Shown here piece by piece: positions 32,336-40,378 of a stretch of 64,000 nucleotides of DNA. The notes under the pieces were generated by a model. It was not told where the DNA came from and searched no databases. It saw only the letters and a list, made by a program, of their open reading frames with translations. Source of the stretch: CAYTZH01 sp964442285 (GTDB taxonomy: Bacteria > Myxococcota_A > UBA9160 > JAFDET01); NCBI GenBank assembly GCA_964442285.1, contig CAYTZH010000024.1, forward strand, positions 1 to 64,000. The letters run 5' to 3'. Every line of letters begins with the position of its first letter. The first letter of the stretch is position 1. A program made the translations under genes and the position numbers.

Positions 32336-34412
32336 GGCCGGCGTGGCGGAGCAGCGCCTCGGTGTTGGGCTCGCGCCCGCGGAAGGACACGAAGACCTCC
32401 ATGGGCGGCCGGCTTCCGCCCAGGGCCAGCACGGTGTCGCGATAGCGGCGGCCGATCTCCCGCACCGCCGCCTCGTCCTCGATGCCGGCCTCTTCGAAGG
32501 CGCCGAAGGCGTCGGCGGAGAGCACCTCGGCCCACTTGTAGCTGTAGTAGCCGGCGGCGTAGCCGCCGCCGAAGATGTGGCCGAAGCTGCAGAGGAAGCG
32601 GTCCTCCGGCAGCGGCGGGATCACCGTCGTGCGTTCCGCCACGCGGCGCTGCACGTCGAAGGGCGACTCGTCGCCCTCCGGGTCGTAGCCGGCGTGCAGG
32701 GCCAGGTCGGTGCAGGCGAAGTAGAGCTGTCGCAGCATGTCGCTCCCCGCCCGGTAGGTGCGCGCGGCGAGGATCTTGTCGAAGAGCGCGTCCGGGAGGG
32801 GCTCCCCCGTCTCCACGTGCCCGGAGAGGTCGCGCACGGTCTCGCGGTGGTAGAGCCAGTTCTCCATGAACTGGCTGGGAAGCTCCACGGCGTCCCACTC
32901 CACGTTGCGGATCCCCGCCGCCATGCCGTAGTCGACCCGGGTGAGCATGTGCTGGAGCCCGTGGCCGAACTCGTGGAACAGGGTGTTGACCTCGCCGAAG
33001 GTCATCTGGGAGGGCTTGCCGTCGGTGGGCGGGGACTGGTTGCAGACCAGGTGGGCCACGGGCAGGCGCACGTCGCCCTCGCTGGCGAGCAGCCGGCTGC
33101 GGCCCACGCACTCGTCCATCCAGGCGCCGCCGCGCTTCTCGCCGGGTCGGCTGTAGGGGTCCAGGTAGAAGGCCGCGATCGGACGCCCGCCCTCGTCGGC
33201 CACCCGGAAGAAGCGCACGTCCTCGTGCCAGACCGGGGCATCGCCGTCGGCCGGCGTGATCCGCACGGCGAACAGGCGCTCCGCCAGCCGGAACAGCCCC
33301 TCGAGCACCCGGGGCAGGGGGAAGTAGGGGCGAAGGGTCTCCTCGCTGTAGGCGTAGCGCTCCTCGCGCAGGCGCTCGGCCCAGAAGGCCACGTCCCACA
33401 GCTGCAGGTCGTCGGCCTCGGGGGCGCCGCGCTCGCGCGCGAAGCCGCGCAGGTCGTCGAGGTCGCGGCGCGCCGCCTCGTGGCTGGCCTCGCGGAGCTC
33501 CTCCAGCAGTCGCTCCACGGCCGCCACGTCCGGCGCCATCTTCACCGAGAGGCTCATCTCGGCGTAGCTCCCGAAGCCGAGCAGACGGGCCTCCTCGGCG
33601 CGCAGGCTCAGGATGCGCCGGATGAGGGGCGCGTTGTCCAGCTCGCCCCGGCTCGCCCGGGTGACGAAGGCGCGGTAGAGACGCTCGCGCAGATCGCGTC
33701 GCCGGCTGTGCTGGAGGAAGGGACCGAAGCACGGGGAGTCGAGGCCGATGCGCCAGGGGCCGTTCTCGGCGGTGGCGCCCTCCTCGCCGGCCTCGCGGGC
33801 GAGCTGGGCGCCCAGCGCCAGCAGGCTGGGCGGCAGGCCCTCCGCCTCGTCGGGCGTGCGCAGGGTGAGGGCGAAGGCCTTGGTGGCGTCGAGCACGTGG
33901 TTGTTGAAGCGGGTGGAGAGCTCCGCGAGCTCGGTCTGGATCTCGTTGAACCGCTCGCGCGCCTCGCCCTCGAGCGCGACGCCCGCGAGGCGCGCGTCGC
34001 GGATGAGCGACTCCACGATGCGGCGCTGGGCCGCGTCGAGGGAGGCCCAGTCGGGCCCGTCGCGCAGGGCCTCGAGGGCCCGGAACAGCGGCCGGCTCTG
34101 GCCGATCCGCATGCCGAGCTGCACGACCGCCGGCAGCACCTGCTCGTGCGCCTCGCGCAGCGCGTCGCTGTTGCGCACGCCGAGGAAGTGACCGACGACG
34201 CCCCAGGGTCGCTCGAGACGGTCGTTGAGCCGCTCGAGCGGCTCGACGGCGCGGGCCCAGCTCGGCGCGACCGCCGCCTCGAAGGCCTCGAACTCCCGCT
34301 CCACGTCCGCGAGCACCTGCTCCATGGCGGGAGCCACGTGCTCGGGAAGGATCTCGGGGAATCGGGGCAGGAGGGCGGTGCGGTCGAGAAGCGGATTGTC
34401 GGCGGTCGTCAT
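32319..34412 (-). CDS. prlC: M3 family oligopeptidase (oligopeptidase A type)
   Basis: A 697-residue zinc metallopeptidase with HEFGH at 480-484 and the third ligand glutamate about 25 residues later in WDAVELPSQFMENW. SPPTDGKPSQMTFGEVNTLFHEFGH, here cited in parts, is the standard M3A active-site approach, and FGHIFGGGYAAGYYSYKWAEV near the C-terminus is the substrate-gripping loop. It degrades short peptides in the cytoplasm, including cleaved signal peptides. ATG 34412; TAGCCT lies 9 nt upstream. The DUF4262 gene lies 12 bp upstream on the same strand. Confidence 0.95.
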   Translation of the reverse strand: MTTADNPLLDRTALLPRFPEILPEHVAPAMEQVLADVEREFEAFEAAVAPSWARAVEPLERLNDRLERPWGVVGHFLGVRNSDALREAHEQVLPAVVQLGMRIGQSRPLFRALEALRDGPDWASLDAAQRRIVESLIRDARLAGVALEGEARERFNEIQTELAELSTRFNNHVLDATKAFALTLRTPDEAEGLPPSLLALGAQLAREAGEEGATAENGPWRIGLDSPCFGPFLQHSRRRDLRERLYRAFVTRASRGELDNAPLIRRILSLRAEEARLLGFGSYAEMSLSVKMAPDVAAVERLLEELREASHEAARRDLDDLRGFARERGAPEADDLQLWDVAFWAERLREERYAYSEETLRPYFPLPRVLEGLFRLAERLFAVRITPADGDAPVWHEDVRFFRVADEGGRPIAAFYLDPYSRPGEKRGGAWMDECVGRSRLLASEGDVRLPVAHLVCNQSPPTDGKPSQMTFGEVNTLFHEFGHGLQHMLTRVDYGMAAGIRNVEWDAVELPSQFMENWLYHRETVRDLSGHVETGEPLPDALFDKILAARTYRAGSDMLRQLYFACTDLALHAGYDPEGDESPFDVQRRVAERTTVIPPLPEDRFLCSFGHIFGGGYAAGYYSYKWAEVLSADAFGAFEEAGIEDEAAVREIGRRYRDTVLALGGSRPPMEVFVSFRGREPNTEALLRHAGLKRAA

Positions 34413-34424
34413 GGGGAGCGGAGG

Positions 34425-34946
34425 CTAGCAGCGGACGCCGTCCAGGGCGCCCTCGGCGCGCAGGGTGTCGACCCAGCGGGGCGTGAGGGCCCGCTCGAGC
34501 GCCGTCTCGTAGAGACGGGGCTGGAGCTCGTGGAGGGAGGCGTCGAAGCCCTCCTCCCAGGGCAGGCGTCCCGCCCGATCGGGCCACAGACACTGCACCA
34601 CCGGGACGTCGGGGCGTTGGTGGTGCCAGGCGGCGTTGCCGAAGAACACGTCGACCCAGACCCGGGCCACGGGACGCATCCCGCAGGCGGTCCCCTCCAG
34701 CAGGCCCTCGTAGGAGCCCGCGACCTCGAAGCGCTGGCCGGTGCCGATGAGTCCGCCGGCGTGGTTCAGCAGTCGGTGCATCGGGTCGAGGTCGAGGCCG
34801 AAGACGGCGAGCTCGGGATGGTCGAACCGCGTGAGGAGCCCGATGGTGTAGGCCCAGCCGGGCAGGGTCTCGTCGCCCGCCACCTTCACGACGTGCCAGC
34901 CGTGGGTGTCGATGTCCGCACGCACGCGCTGCCGGATCTCGTCCAC
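34425..34946 (-). CDS. DUF4262 domain protein
   Basis: A 173-residue protein with the DUF4262 pattern: GWHVVKVAGDETLPGWAYTIGLLTRFDHPELAVFGLD at the N-terminus (only key parts listed) and VVQCLWPDRAGRLPWEEGF at the C-terminus. The family is soluble and uncharacterised. Start GTG 34946, with TAGCAT ending 6 nt upstream, consistent with a leaderless transcript. It probably shares a transcript with the downstream M3 peptidase. Confidence 0.85.
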   Translation of the reverse strand: MDEIRQRVRADIDTHGWHVVKVAGDETLPGWAYTIGLLTRFDHPELAVFGLDLDPMHRLLNHAGGLIGTGQRFEVAGSYEGLLEGTACGMRPVARVWVDVFFGNAAWHHQRPDVPVVQCLWPDRAGRLPWEEGFDASLHELQPRLYETALERALTPRWVDTLRAEGALDGVRC

Positions 34947-34974
34947 GGCGCCATGCTAGCCGCCCGAAGGCCGC

Positions 34975-35145
34975 TCAGCGGGCGGCGAAGAGCAGACTCG
35001 GGACGAGGATCAGATAGGCCGGCAGAGCCAGGGTGGCGAGATCCGGGGCCGTGCACGCCAGCAGCAGCAGGGCCAGCCCCGCGAAGAGGCCGGCGAAGGC
35101 GGACGCGTCGAGGCCCCGGCTGTGGCGCTCGGTCAGTGTCCGCAT
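34975..35145 (-). CDS. small two-helix membrane protein
   Basis: A 56-residue predicted protein: a short polar start MRTLTERHSRGLD, then two hydrophobic segments (FAGLFAGLALLLLAC and LALPAYLILVPSLLFAA) ending at the C-terminus. No family recognised. ATG 35145, with CATAAT ending 7 nt upstream in an unusually AT-rich patch, which supports real transcription. It is divergent from the MOSC gene. Confidence 0.5.
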   Translation of the reverse strand: MRTLTERHSRGLDASAFAGLFAGLALLLLACTAPDLATLALPAYLILVPSLLFAAR

Positions 35146-35180
35146 CGTGACAATTATGTTACAAGAATTTGACGAAAACA
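35146..35180. promoter_or_regulatory. AT-rich divergent promoter patch
   Basis: About 35 bp of clearly lower GC than its surroundings, between the small membrane protein and MOSC genes. On the minus strand CATAAT is 7 nt from ATG 35145. On the plus strand TTGACG at 35169-35174 could be a -35 element. In DNA this GC-rich, such a patch usually marks a promoter. Confidence 0.5.
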
Positions 35181-35743
35181 TGAATCAAGAATGTCGATCG
35201 GATTCCCCGCGGGTATCGGCAGTGAGCCTGAGCCCCGAGCACGGGGTCGACAAGCGCAACGCCCCCTCGATCCGCCTGCGGGCGGGCCTCGGAGTGGAGG
35301 GAGACGCCCACGCGGGCGTCACCGTGAAGCACCGCTCGCGGAGAGCCCGCCACCCGGACGCCCCCAACCTGCGCCAGGTGCACCTGATCCACGCCGAGCT
35401 CCACACCGAGCTGCGTCAGGCGGGCTTCGCCGTGGAGCCCGGTCGCATGGGCGAGAACGTCACCACCTGCGGTGTCGACCTCCTCGGCCTGCCGGCGGGC
35501 ACCCGCCTGCGTCTGGGGGGCGAGGCGGTGGTGGAGGTGACGGGGCTCCGCAACCCGTGCGCCCAGCTCGACGACATCCAGAAGGGACTCATGGCCGCCA
35601 CCCTCGCGCGGGACGCCGACGGCGGCCTCGTGCGCAAGGCGGGCGTCATGGCCGTGGTCGTCCACGGGGGCGAGGTGTGCCCCGGAGACCCCATCCAGGT
35701 CGAGCTTCCGCCGGAGCCCCACCGGCGCCTCGAGCCGGTGTGA
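35180..35743 (+). CDS. MOSC domain protein
   Basis: About 187 residues. VSAVSLSPEHGVDK opens the beta-barrel, and GLGVEGDAHAGVTVKHRSRR, FAVEPGRMGENVTTCGVDLLGLP, and VTGLRNPCAQLDDIQKGLM follow in the usual MOSC order; the cysteine in RNPCAQLD is the conserved presumed molybdenum-cofactor-binding residue. MOSC proteins handle sulfurated Mo cofactor or act as small oxidoreductases. Starts at ATG 35156, ATG 35180 and GTG 35221 are all in frame; homology begins near residue 15 from 35180. A single-domain Mo-binding Mop protein lies 4 kb downstream. Confidence 0.85.
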   Translation: MNQECRSDSPRVSAVSLSPEHGVDKRNAPSIRLRAGLGVEGDAHAGVTVKHRSRRARHPDAPNLRQVHLIHAELHTELRQAGFAVEPGRMGENVTTCGVDLLGLPAGTRLRLGGEAVVEVTGLRNPCAQLDDIQKGLMAATLARDADGGLVRKAGVMAVVVHGGEVCPGDPIQVELPPEPHRRLEPV

Positions 35744-35832
35744 GCCCGTGAACACCGGCCCGGCCGAGCACCGCTTCTGCGGGCACGGCGGCGTGAAGTC
35801 GCTCTCGACTGGGAGCAGCACGGCCCCCCGGG

Positions 35833-35889
35833 CGGCGCCTGGGCCCCGGAGCGGCGCCTGGGCCCCGGAGCGGCGCCTGGGCCCCGGAG
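35833..35889. repeat. 19-bp tandem repeat, three perfect copies
   Basis: CGGCGCCTGGGCCCCGGAG occurs at 35833-35851, 35852-35870 and 35871-35889. It lies in the 274-bp stretch between the MOSC and small membrane protein genes. This array was short enough to assemble and shows what the gapped arrays probably look like. Confidence 0.95.
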
Positions 35890-35905
35890 CGGCGGCCCGC
35901 AGGCC

Positions 35906-35928
35906 GAAGCGGGCTAGACTCCCGCTTC
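35906..35928. other. hairpin between repeat array and membrane protein gene
   Basis: Arms GAAGCGGG (35906-35913) and CCCGCTTC (35921-35928) with a 7-nt loop CTAGACT. TAGACT in the loop also fits the TANNNT box seen at other promoters, so this may be a promoter with an operator-like dyad or an RNA hairpin. The rest of 35744-36017 shows no gene. Confidence 0.35.
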
Positions 35929-36017
35929 CGCTGACTCCACGAGGTACCCGCGATGGGTTGCGAGCTTCGCGGAGTCGTCACCGGTTCTTCAAGAACGTCG
36001 GCCACCCTACGCGCGCC

Positions 36018-36437
36018 ATGTCGGCCATCTCCGAGACCCTTCCCGAGCAGGGAACCCAGAGCCGGATGCGGCTCTTGCTGGCCCGCGTCGTCTGGGCGGT
36101 GCACACGGCCATCTTCGCCTACTTCGTGATCGCCTGGACCCTGCCCTGGGACTGGTCGCTCTGGAGCTGCGTGATCGGGTATCCGCTGCTCCAGATCAAC
36201 TGGTGGAGCTTCGGCAACCGCTGCATCCTGACCATCGTCGAGGAGCGGCTCCGCGGCCCCGACGCCAAGCGACACGTGGCCGAGGACGACGCCGAGGAGC
36301 CGCTGAACTTCACGGCCGAGATCCTGTCGCGGGCCCTCGGCCGGCCGGTGCCCCACTGGACGGCGGACGTGCTCTCCTACGGCATCGTCTGGGGCGGGTT
36401 CACGCTCTCCGCCCTGCGGCTCTGGCTCCGCTCCTAG
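36018..36437 (+). CDS. small membrane protein, unknown function
   Basis: About 139 residues; not recognised. Two or three hydrophobic helices are seen (VVWAVHTAIFAYFVIAWTLP, WSLWSCVIGYPLLQINWW, and VLSYGIVWGGFTLSALRLW), separated by an acidic loop HVAEDDAEEP. The VHTAIFAYFV...PLLQINWW...NRCILT arrangement vaguely recalls small DUF2784-type proteins. ATG 36018 is chosen because the frame upstream is low-complexity repeat. The DUF1499 gene follows after 48 bp. Confidence 0.6.
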   Translation: MSAISETLPEQGTQSRMRLLLARVVWAVHTAIFAYFVIAWTLPWDWSLWSCVIGYPLLQINWWSFGNRCILTIVEERLRGPDAKRHVAEDDAEEPLNFTAEILSRALGRPVPHWTADVLSYGIVWGGFTLSALRLWLRS

Positions 36438-36485
36438 CCCCATCGTCGCTCGCAGTCCCGGGGCCACCCGCGTATCCTCGGAGCC

Positions 36486-36989
36486 ATGGCCGGGCCGGAA
36501 CGCTTCGGGCCCCGACGGATTCCGAGGCGCGTCCGCGTCCCTGCAGGAGTGGTCCTCTCCATGGCGCTTCTCTCCTGTGCGGGTCGGGTGCCGCAGAACC
36601 TCGGCGTCGAGGCCGGGCGACTGGCGCCCTGTCCCGCCTCCCCCAACTGCGTGTCGAGCGACGCCCCGGACCGGGCCCACGCCGTGGACCCGCTCGCCCT
36701 GGCGGCGGCGCCGACGACGGCCTGGCGCCAGGCCGTCGCGGCCGTCCGCGCCCTCCCCCGGACCCGCGTGGTGCAGGAGGGGGACGACTACCTCCACGCC
36801 GAGTGCCGCAGCGCGCTCATGGGCTTCGTCGACGATCTCGAGCTGCACCTGCGCCCCGACGCGGGCGCGATCGCGGTGCGGTCGGCGTCGCGCGTGGGCT
36901 ACGGCGACCTCGGGGTGAACCGCCGCCGGGTGGAGAACCTGCGCGCGGAGCTGGTCCGGCGCGGCGTCGCGAAGCCCGCCCGGGAGTGA
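36486..36989 (+). CDS. DUF1499 lipoprotein
   Basis: A 167-residue protein with a long basic N-terminus, a hydrophobic stretch and MALLSCAGR, a likely lipobox. The DUF1499 core is clear: LAPCPASPNCVSSDAPD, then WRQAVAAVRALPRTRVV and FVDDLELHLRPDAGAIAVRSASRVGYGDLGVNRRRVE, cited by key parts. Function unknown; probably periplasmic. ATG 36486 has TATCCT ending exactly 7 nt upstream, marking the start of a run of overlapping genes that reaches 39452. Confidence 0.85.
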   Translation: MAGPERFGPRRIPRRVRVPAGVVLSMALLSCAGRVPQNLGVEAGRLAPCPASPNCVSSDAPDRAHAVDPLALAAAPTTAWRQAVAAVRALPRTRVVQEGDDYLHAECRSALMGFVDDLELHLRPDAGAIAVRSASRVGYGDLGVNRRRVENLRAELVRRGVAKPARE

Positions 36990-37375
36990 CGTCCGTGGAC
37001 GCACCGCGCGTGTGGTACGTGAACGTCTTCGTGCGCGACCTGGAGCGTTCGATCGCCTTCTATCGCGACGTCCTGGATCTCACACCCCAGTACGCCGACC
37101 CGGCCTTCGGCTACGCCTCCTTCGAGGCCGGCCCGATCCGGATCGGTCTCGCCGCCGTGCCCGAGGGCTCGGAGAACGCCCACCTCGCGGGCCGACACAC
37201 GGGCGTGGGGCTCGGCGTGACCGATCTGGCACGCAGCCACGCCGTGCTGGTCGAGCGCGGCGTGCGCTTCACGGCGGCGCCGGAGAAGCAGCCCTGGGGA
37301 GGCTTCATGGCCCTCTTCGAGGACCCCGACGGCAACGTCTTCTACCTCGACCAGCTCAGGGAGGAGCAATCGTGA
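36986..37375 (+). CDS. VOC family (glyoxalase/dioxygenase-like) protein
   Basis: A 129-residue vicinal oxygen chelate protein with paired beta-alpha-beta modules. VWYVNVFVRDLERSIAFYRDVLDL opens the first half and HTGVGLGVTDLARSHAVLVERGVRF the second; FEDPDGNVFYLDQ is the standard end with the metal-ligand glutamate/aspartate region. Enzymatic or metal-resistance roles cannot be told apart. Start GTG 36986 overlaps the DUF1499 stop by 4 nt (GTGA); GTG 36995 is possible. Confidence 0.85.
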   Translation: MTSVDAPRVWYVNVFVRDLERSIAFYRDVLDLTPQYADPAFGYASFEAGPIRIGLAAVPEGSENAHLAGRHTGVGLGVTDLARSHAVLVERGVRFTAAPEKQPWGGFMALFEDPDGNVFYLDQLREEQS

Positions 37376-37863
37376 GGAGATCGGCTTCGGCACTGCTGGC
37401 CGCGGCCTGGCTGCTGGCGGCGCCGGCGCTGGCCTGCGCCGGCGAGGAGGGCCAGATCGCCGCCGACGCGCTCCTGGCGCGGATCGAGGCGGGCTCCGCG
37501 CCGACGGTCGTCGACGTGCGCTCGCGCCGCGAGTTCGAGTCCGGCCACGTCCCCGGCGCGATCCACATCCCGTTCTGGGCCGCGTCGGGCCGCGCCGACC
37601 AGATCTCCGCGGCGAAGGATGCGCCGGTGGTCGTCTACTGCGAGCACGGGCCCCGGGCGACCCTGGCCAGGGTGGGTCTCCAGGCCGCCGGCTTCGAGAA
37701 CGTGATCACCCTCGCGGGACACATGTCGGGCTGGAAGGAGGCCGGGCTGCCCCAGGCGCAGGCCGATCCCGAAGCCCGGCCCGAGGGCGAGGACGAGGAC
37801 GAGGCGGACGCGGGATCCGAGTCCGCCTCGGCGACCGAGCCGGACGCCGAGGCGGCGCCGTGA
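37372..37863 (+). CDS. exported rhodanese domain protein
   Basis: A 163-residue protein with a signal peptide (LLAAAWLLAAPALACAGEE) and one rhodanese domain: PTVVDVRSRREFESGHVPGAIHIPF, and the active-site loop VVVYCEHGPRATLA with the catalytic cysteine. It may carry persulfide sulfur in the periplasm. The C-terminal 35 residues are almost entirely Glu, Asp, Ala and Ser, an unusual acidic tail. GTG 37372 overlaps the VOC stop (GTGA), and its own stop overlaps the next GTG. Confidence 0.85.
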   Translation: MRRSASALLAAAWLLAAPALACAGEEGQIAADALLARIEAGSAPTVVDVRSRREFESGHVPGAIHIPFWAASGRADQISAAKDAPVVVYCEHGPRATLARVGLQAAGFENVITLAGHMSGWKEAGLPQAQADPEARPEGEDEDEADAGSESASATEPDAEAAP

Positions 37864-38234
37864 CCCGCCGCGAGTCCCTCCACGGCAAGCTCCCGGGCTA
37901 TCGCGTGGAGCTCGAGCCGGCCGGAGGCGTGGTCCGCGTCCGCCTCGACGGGGAGCTGGTCGCCGAGAGCCGCCGCGCCGTGCTCGTCCGCGAGACCCGA
38001 CACGATCCGGTGATCTACCTGCCGCGGGAGGACGTGGTCGCGGAGCGGCTCGAGCCCAGCGCCCACCGGACCTTCTGCCCCTTCAAGGGCGAGGCCTCCT
38101 ACTGGAGCCTGCGGGCGGGAGGACGCGTGGAGAAGGACGTGGTGTGGGGCTACGAAGACCCCTTCCCGGAGGTCGCGGGCCTGCGGGACCACGTGGCCTT
38201 CTACGCCGACCGGGTCGAGATCGAAGGGCCGTGA
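37860..38234 (+). CDS. DUF427 domain protein
   Basis: A 124-residue protein matching DUF427: VRVRLDGELVAESRRAVLVRETRHDPVIYLPREDV, then THRTFCPFKGEASYWSL-type signature (here AHRTFCPFKGEASYWSL) and VWGYEDPFPEVAGLRDHVAFY. The CPFKG motif is the hallmark. The family is small, soluble and uncharacterised. Start GTG 37860 and stop both overlap neighbours by 4 nt. Confidence 0.88.
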   Translation: MTRRESLHGKLPGYRVELEPAGGVVRVRLDGELVAESRRAVLVRETRHDPVIYLPREDVVAERLEPSAHRTFCPFKGEASYWSLRAGGRVEKDVVWGYEDPFPEVAGLRDHVAFYADRVEIEGP

Positions 38235-38818
38235 ACGACGCCGCGCAGGCGGTGCGGCGACTCGTCCCGGCGGACACCGAGCGCTGCGTACGGCTGCGCC
38301 AGGAGGCGCTGCTCGACTCGCCCTTCTCGTTCCTCTCCTCGCCGGAGGACGACTTCGGCTCCGATCCCGAACGCGTGCGGGCCTCCCTGGCCGACACCCG
38401 CTCCGGCGCCACCTTCGGGGCCTTCGCGGAGGCGGGCGGGGAGGCGGCCCTGGTGGGCTGTGTCGGCATCGGCCGCGAGCGACATCGCAAGGCGGCCCAC
38501 AAGGCCACGGTCTGGGGCCTGTACGTGACGCCGTCGGCCCGACGCCGGGGGCTCGCCCGGGCGCTGATGCAGGCCGTGCTCGCCTTCGCCCGCGAGATGC
38601 CCGAGGTGCGCCAGGTGCGGCTCGGCGTCGCCGAGACCGCGGAGCCGGCCCTGCGCCTCTACCAGGGCCTGGGCTTCCGCCGCTGGGGGACCGAGCCCGA
38701 GGCGATCCGTCACGCCGGCCGCAGCGTGGACGAACACCACCTGGTTCTGCACCTGGAGCGCCGAGGGACCGGCCTGGGCCGCCCCCCGCCCTCTGGTATC
38801 CTGCGTCATCCGGCCTGA
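38231..38818 (+). CDS. GNAT family N-acetyltransferase
   Basis: A 195-residue acetyl-CoA-dependent acyltransferase. The conserved beta-strand and pyrophosphate loop are KATVWGLYVTPSARRRGLARALM, and the last motif is ALRLYQGLGFRRWGTEP. Substrate unknown. Start GTG 38231 overlaps the DUF427 stop, and its stop overlaps the ATG of the VanZ-like gene by one base. Confidence 0.88.
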   Translation: MNDAAQAVRRLVPADTERCVRLRQEALLDSPFSFLSSPEDDFGSDPERVRASLADTRSGATFGAFAEAGGEAALVGCVGIGRERHRKAAHKATVWGLYVTPSARRRGLARALMQAVLAFAREMPEVRQVRLGVAETAEPALRLYQGLGFRRWGTEPEAIRHAGRSVDEHHLVLHLERRGTGLGRPPPSGILRHPA

Positions 38819-39246
38819 TGGTCGGATGGGGGCCCGTGCGCCGATTCTCCGTACTGGTCGTCGTGGGCGTCGCAACCGTGAGCCTCCTCACGAGCCTGGG
38901 CTACGGCCCGCGCCTGTTCGGCTTCGTGAACCGGGTCCCGGGCCGGGACCAGACCGCTCACTTCGTGCTCGTGACCCTGCTCTGCTTCTCGGTCAACCTC
39001 GGCTTCCCGCGCGCGCGGCTGCGCGGCCGGGCGCTCGGCGTGCTCGGCATGAGCGCCGCGGTCCTGGTGGGGGTGGCCCTGGAGGAGCTCTCCCAGATCC
39101 TGATCCCCACCCGGGCCCTGCAGGCGGTGGACCTGGCCGCCAACGTGGCCGGGGTGGCCGTCGGCGGCGGCCTGGCGGCCCTCGTGCTCTGGCTCCGCCC
39201 CCCGCCGGAGACGGCCTCCCCCTTCGAATCCGAGGAGACGCCATGA
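38818..39246 (+). CDS. VanZ-like membrane protein
   Basis: A 142-residue protein with four hydrophobic helices and the VanZ-family pattern: DQTAHFVLVTLLCF, ALEELSQILIPTRALQAVDLAANVAGVAVGG, in which EExxQ and D-x-x-AN are conserved. VanZ-like proteins are widespread and mostly of unknown role; the link to teicoplanin resistance holds only for a few. ATG 38818 overlaps the GNAT stop (TGATG), and the stop overlaps the Mop gene ATG (ATGA). Confidence 0.8.
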   Translation: MVGWGPVRRFSVLVVVGVATVSLLTSLGYGPRLFGFVNRVPGRDQTAHFVLVTLLCFSVNLGFPRARLRGRALGVLGMSAAVLVGVALEELSQILIPTRALQAVDLAANVAGVAVGGGLAALVLWLRPPPETASPFESEETP

Positions 39247-39452
39247 AACTCAGTGCGCGCAACCAGCTCCGGGGCAAGGTCAAGTCCGTGGAGCACGGCG
39301 CCGTCAACAGCGAGGTGGTGATCGAGCTAGCGGGCGGCGACGAGCTGGTCGCCGTCGTGACCCGCTCGTCGGCCGAGCGCCTGGGCCTGCGGCCCGGCGG
39401 CGACGCCACGGCCGTGATCAAGGCCTCCAACGTCATGCTGGCGACGGACTGA
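39243..39452 (+). CDS. molbindin-like molybdate-binding protein (single Mop/TOBE domain)
   Basis: A 69-residue protein consisting of one Mop domain: MKLSARNQLRGKVKSVEHGA, VNSEVVIELAGGDELVAVVTRSSAERLGLRPG and AVIKASNVMLATD, cited by key parts. Molbindins assemble into hexamers and store or buffer molybdate in the cytoplasm. ATG 39243 overlaps the VanZ stop. Together with the MOSC gene at 35180 it hints at molybdenum use, though no molybdoenzyme is present in the window. Confidence 0.92.
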   Translation: MKLSARNQLRGKVKSVEHGAVNSEVVIELAGGDELVAVVTRSSAERLGLRPGGDATAVIKASNVMLATD

Positions 39453-39520
39453 GCGCACCGGTCGCCCTCGGGTAGAATGACGCCTGGATCGGGTGCGAGA
39501 CCGCCAGGGAACGGAGTGCC

Positions 39521-39910
39521 ATGCGCCGCACCGAAGGACTTCATCAGGCCGACCTCGACTGGTTCGCGGCCGACGCCGAGGGCTGCCTCGCCCTGCTCTC
39601 GGGCGCCAACGCGCTCTCGGTGCCGCCGGTCATCCTCGACAACGACTCCGAGCTCGACCGGCTCTACGAGTTCTTCCGCGACATCCTCCAGGCCGAGCCC
39701 GAGGCGCTCGCCGCGCGGGGCCTGTTCGCCTACGCGGCGCCGGAGCCGCGGGCGGCCTACCGGCGCGTGGCGGTCCCCGAACGCCCCCTGCAGGTCTCGC
39801 TCCTGCCTCCGCAGATCCGACGGGTCGCCGCGCGCTTCACCTTCCCGGAGCTCCACTTCTCGTCGGCGACCGAGATCACCGCGGCCCAGGTGGCCTCGCC
39901 GTCGGGGTGA
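39521..39910 (+). CDS. hypothetical protein
   Basis: A 129-residue soluble protein not assigned to a family. It begins MRRTEGLHQADLDWFAADAE and shows an acidic central part and a hydrophobic/proline-rich end (LPPQIRRVAARFTFPELHF). TAGAAT at 39473-39478 followed by a leader with GGGAACGGAG 5-14 nt before ATG 39521 suggests its own promoter and a conventional ribosome site, in contrast to the leaderless genes. It stands between the Mop gene and a nitroreductase-like gene. Confidence 0.6.
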   Translation: MRRTEGLHQADLDWFAADAEGCLALLSGANALSVPPVILDNDSELDRLYEFFRDILQAEPEALAARGLFAYAAPEPRAAYRRVAVPERPLQVSLLPPQIRRVAARFTFPELHFSSATEITAAQVASPSG

Positions 39911-39939
39911 GGCCATCGCGACGACGGGGGGAACGGCCC

Positions 39940-40377
39940 GTGCGCCAGCTCGTGAGCATCTTCGCGGTCCTGTCGACCCTGGCGCTGCTCTTCGTGGCCA
40001 GCTGGATCGGCGCCTCGGAGTCCGGCGAGGTCGTCACGCTGCGGGTGCGGGCCGACGATGGTGAGGTCCACGAGACACGGCTGTGGGTCGTGGAGTACGA
40101 CGGCCGGCTCTGGCTCCGCGCCGGCGATCCCCGGAGCCCGTGGCTCGCGCGGGTGAAGCAGCATCCCGCCGTGGAGATCGAGCGCAACGAGGAGCCGCGC
40201 CACTTCCGGGCCACCCTCGTGCGGGACGCGGACGTCCTGGCACACGTCAACGCGCGGGTGCTCGAGAAGTACGGATTCGCCGAGCGCTACATGCTCATGC
40301 TGAAACACCATCTGATGGGGCTCGACCTTTCGGACGCGACCGCCGTCCGCCTGGATCCCGAGACCGGAGGAGCCTGA
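39940..40377 (+). CDS. nitroreductase/PNPOx-like split-barrel protein with N-terminal helix
   Basis: A 145-residue protein with one membrane helix (IFAVLSTLALLFVASWIG) followed by a split-barrel domain of the flavin/F420-binding nitroreductase (DUF385-like) type: GEVVTLRVRADDGEVHETRLWVVEYDGRLWLRAGDP, then LARVKQHPAVEIERNEEPRHF and EKYGFAERYM, cited by key parts. Such proteins reduce substrates with F420H2 or flavin. A shortened paralog lies at 44423-44662. GTG 39940 is the only start that keeps the whole helix. Confidence 0.75.
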   Translation: MRQLVSIFAVLSTLALLFVASWIGASESGEVVTLRVRADDGEVHETRLWVVEYDGRLWLRAGDPRSPWLARVKQHPAVEIERNEEPRHFRATLVRDADVLAHVNARVLEKYGFAERYMLMLKHHLMGLDLSDATAVRLDPETGGA

Positions 40378-40378
40378 C

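Noticed and set aside
38818..39246. Teicoplanin resistance determinant vanZ
   Set aside because: VanZ-like proteins are widespread in chromosomes; no vancomycin cluster genes are near.
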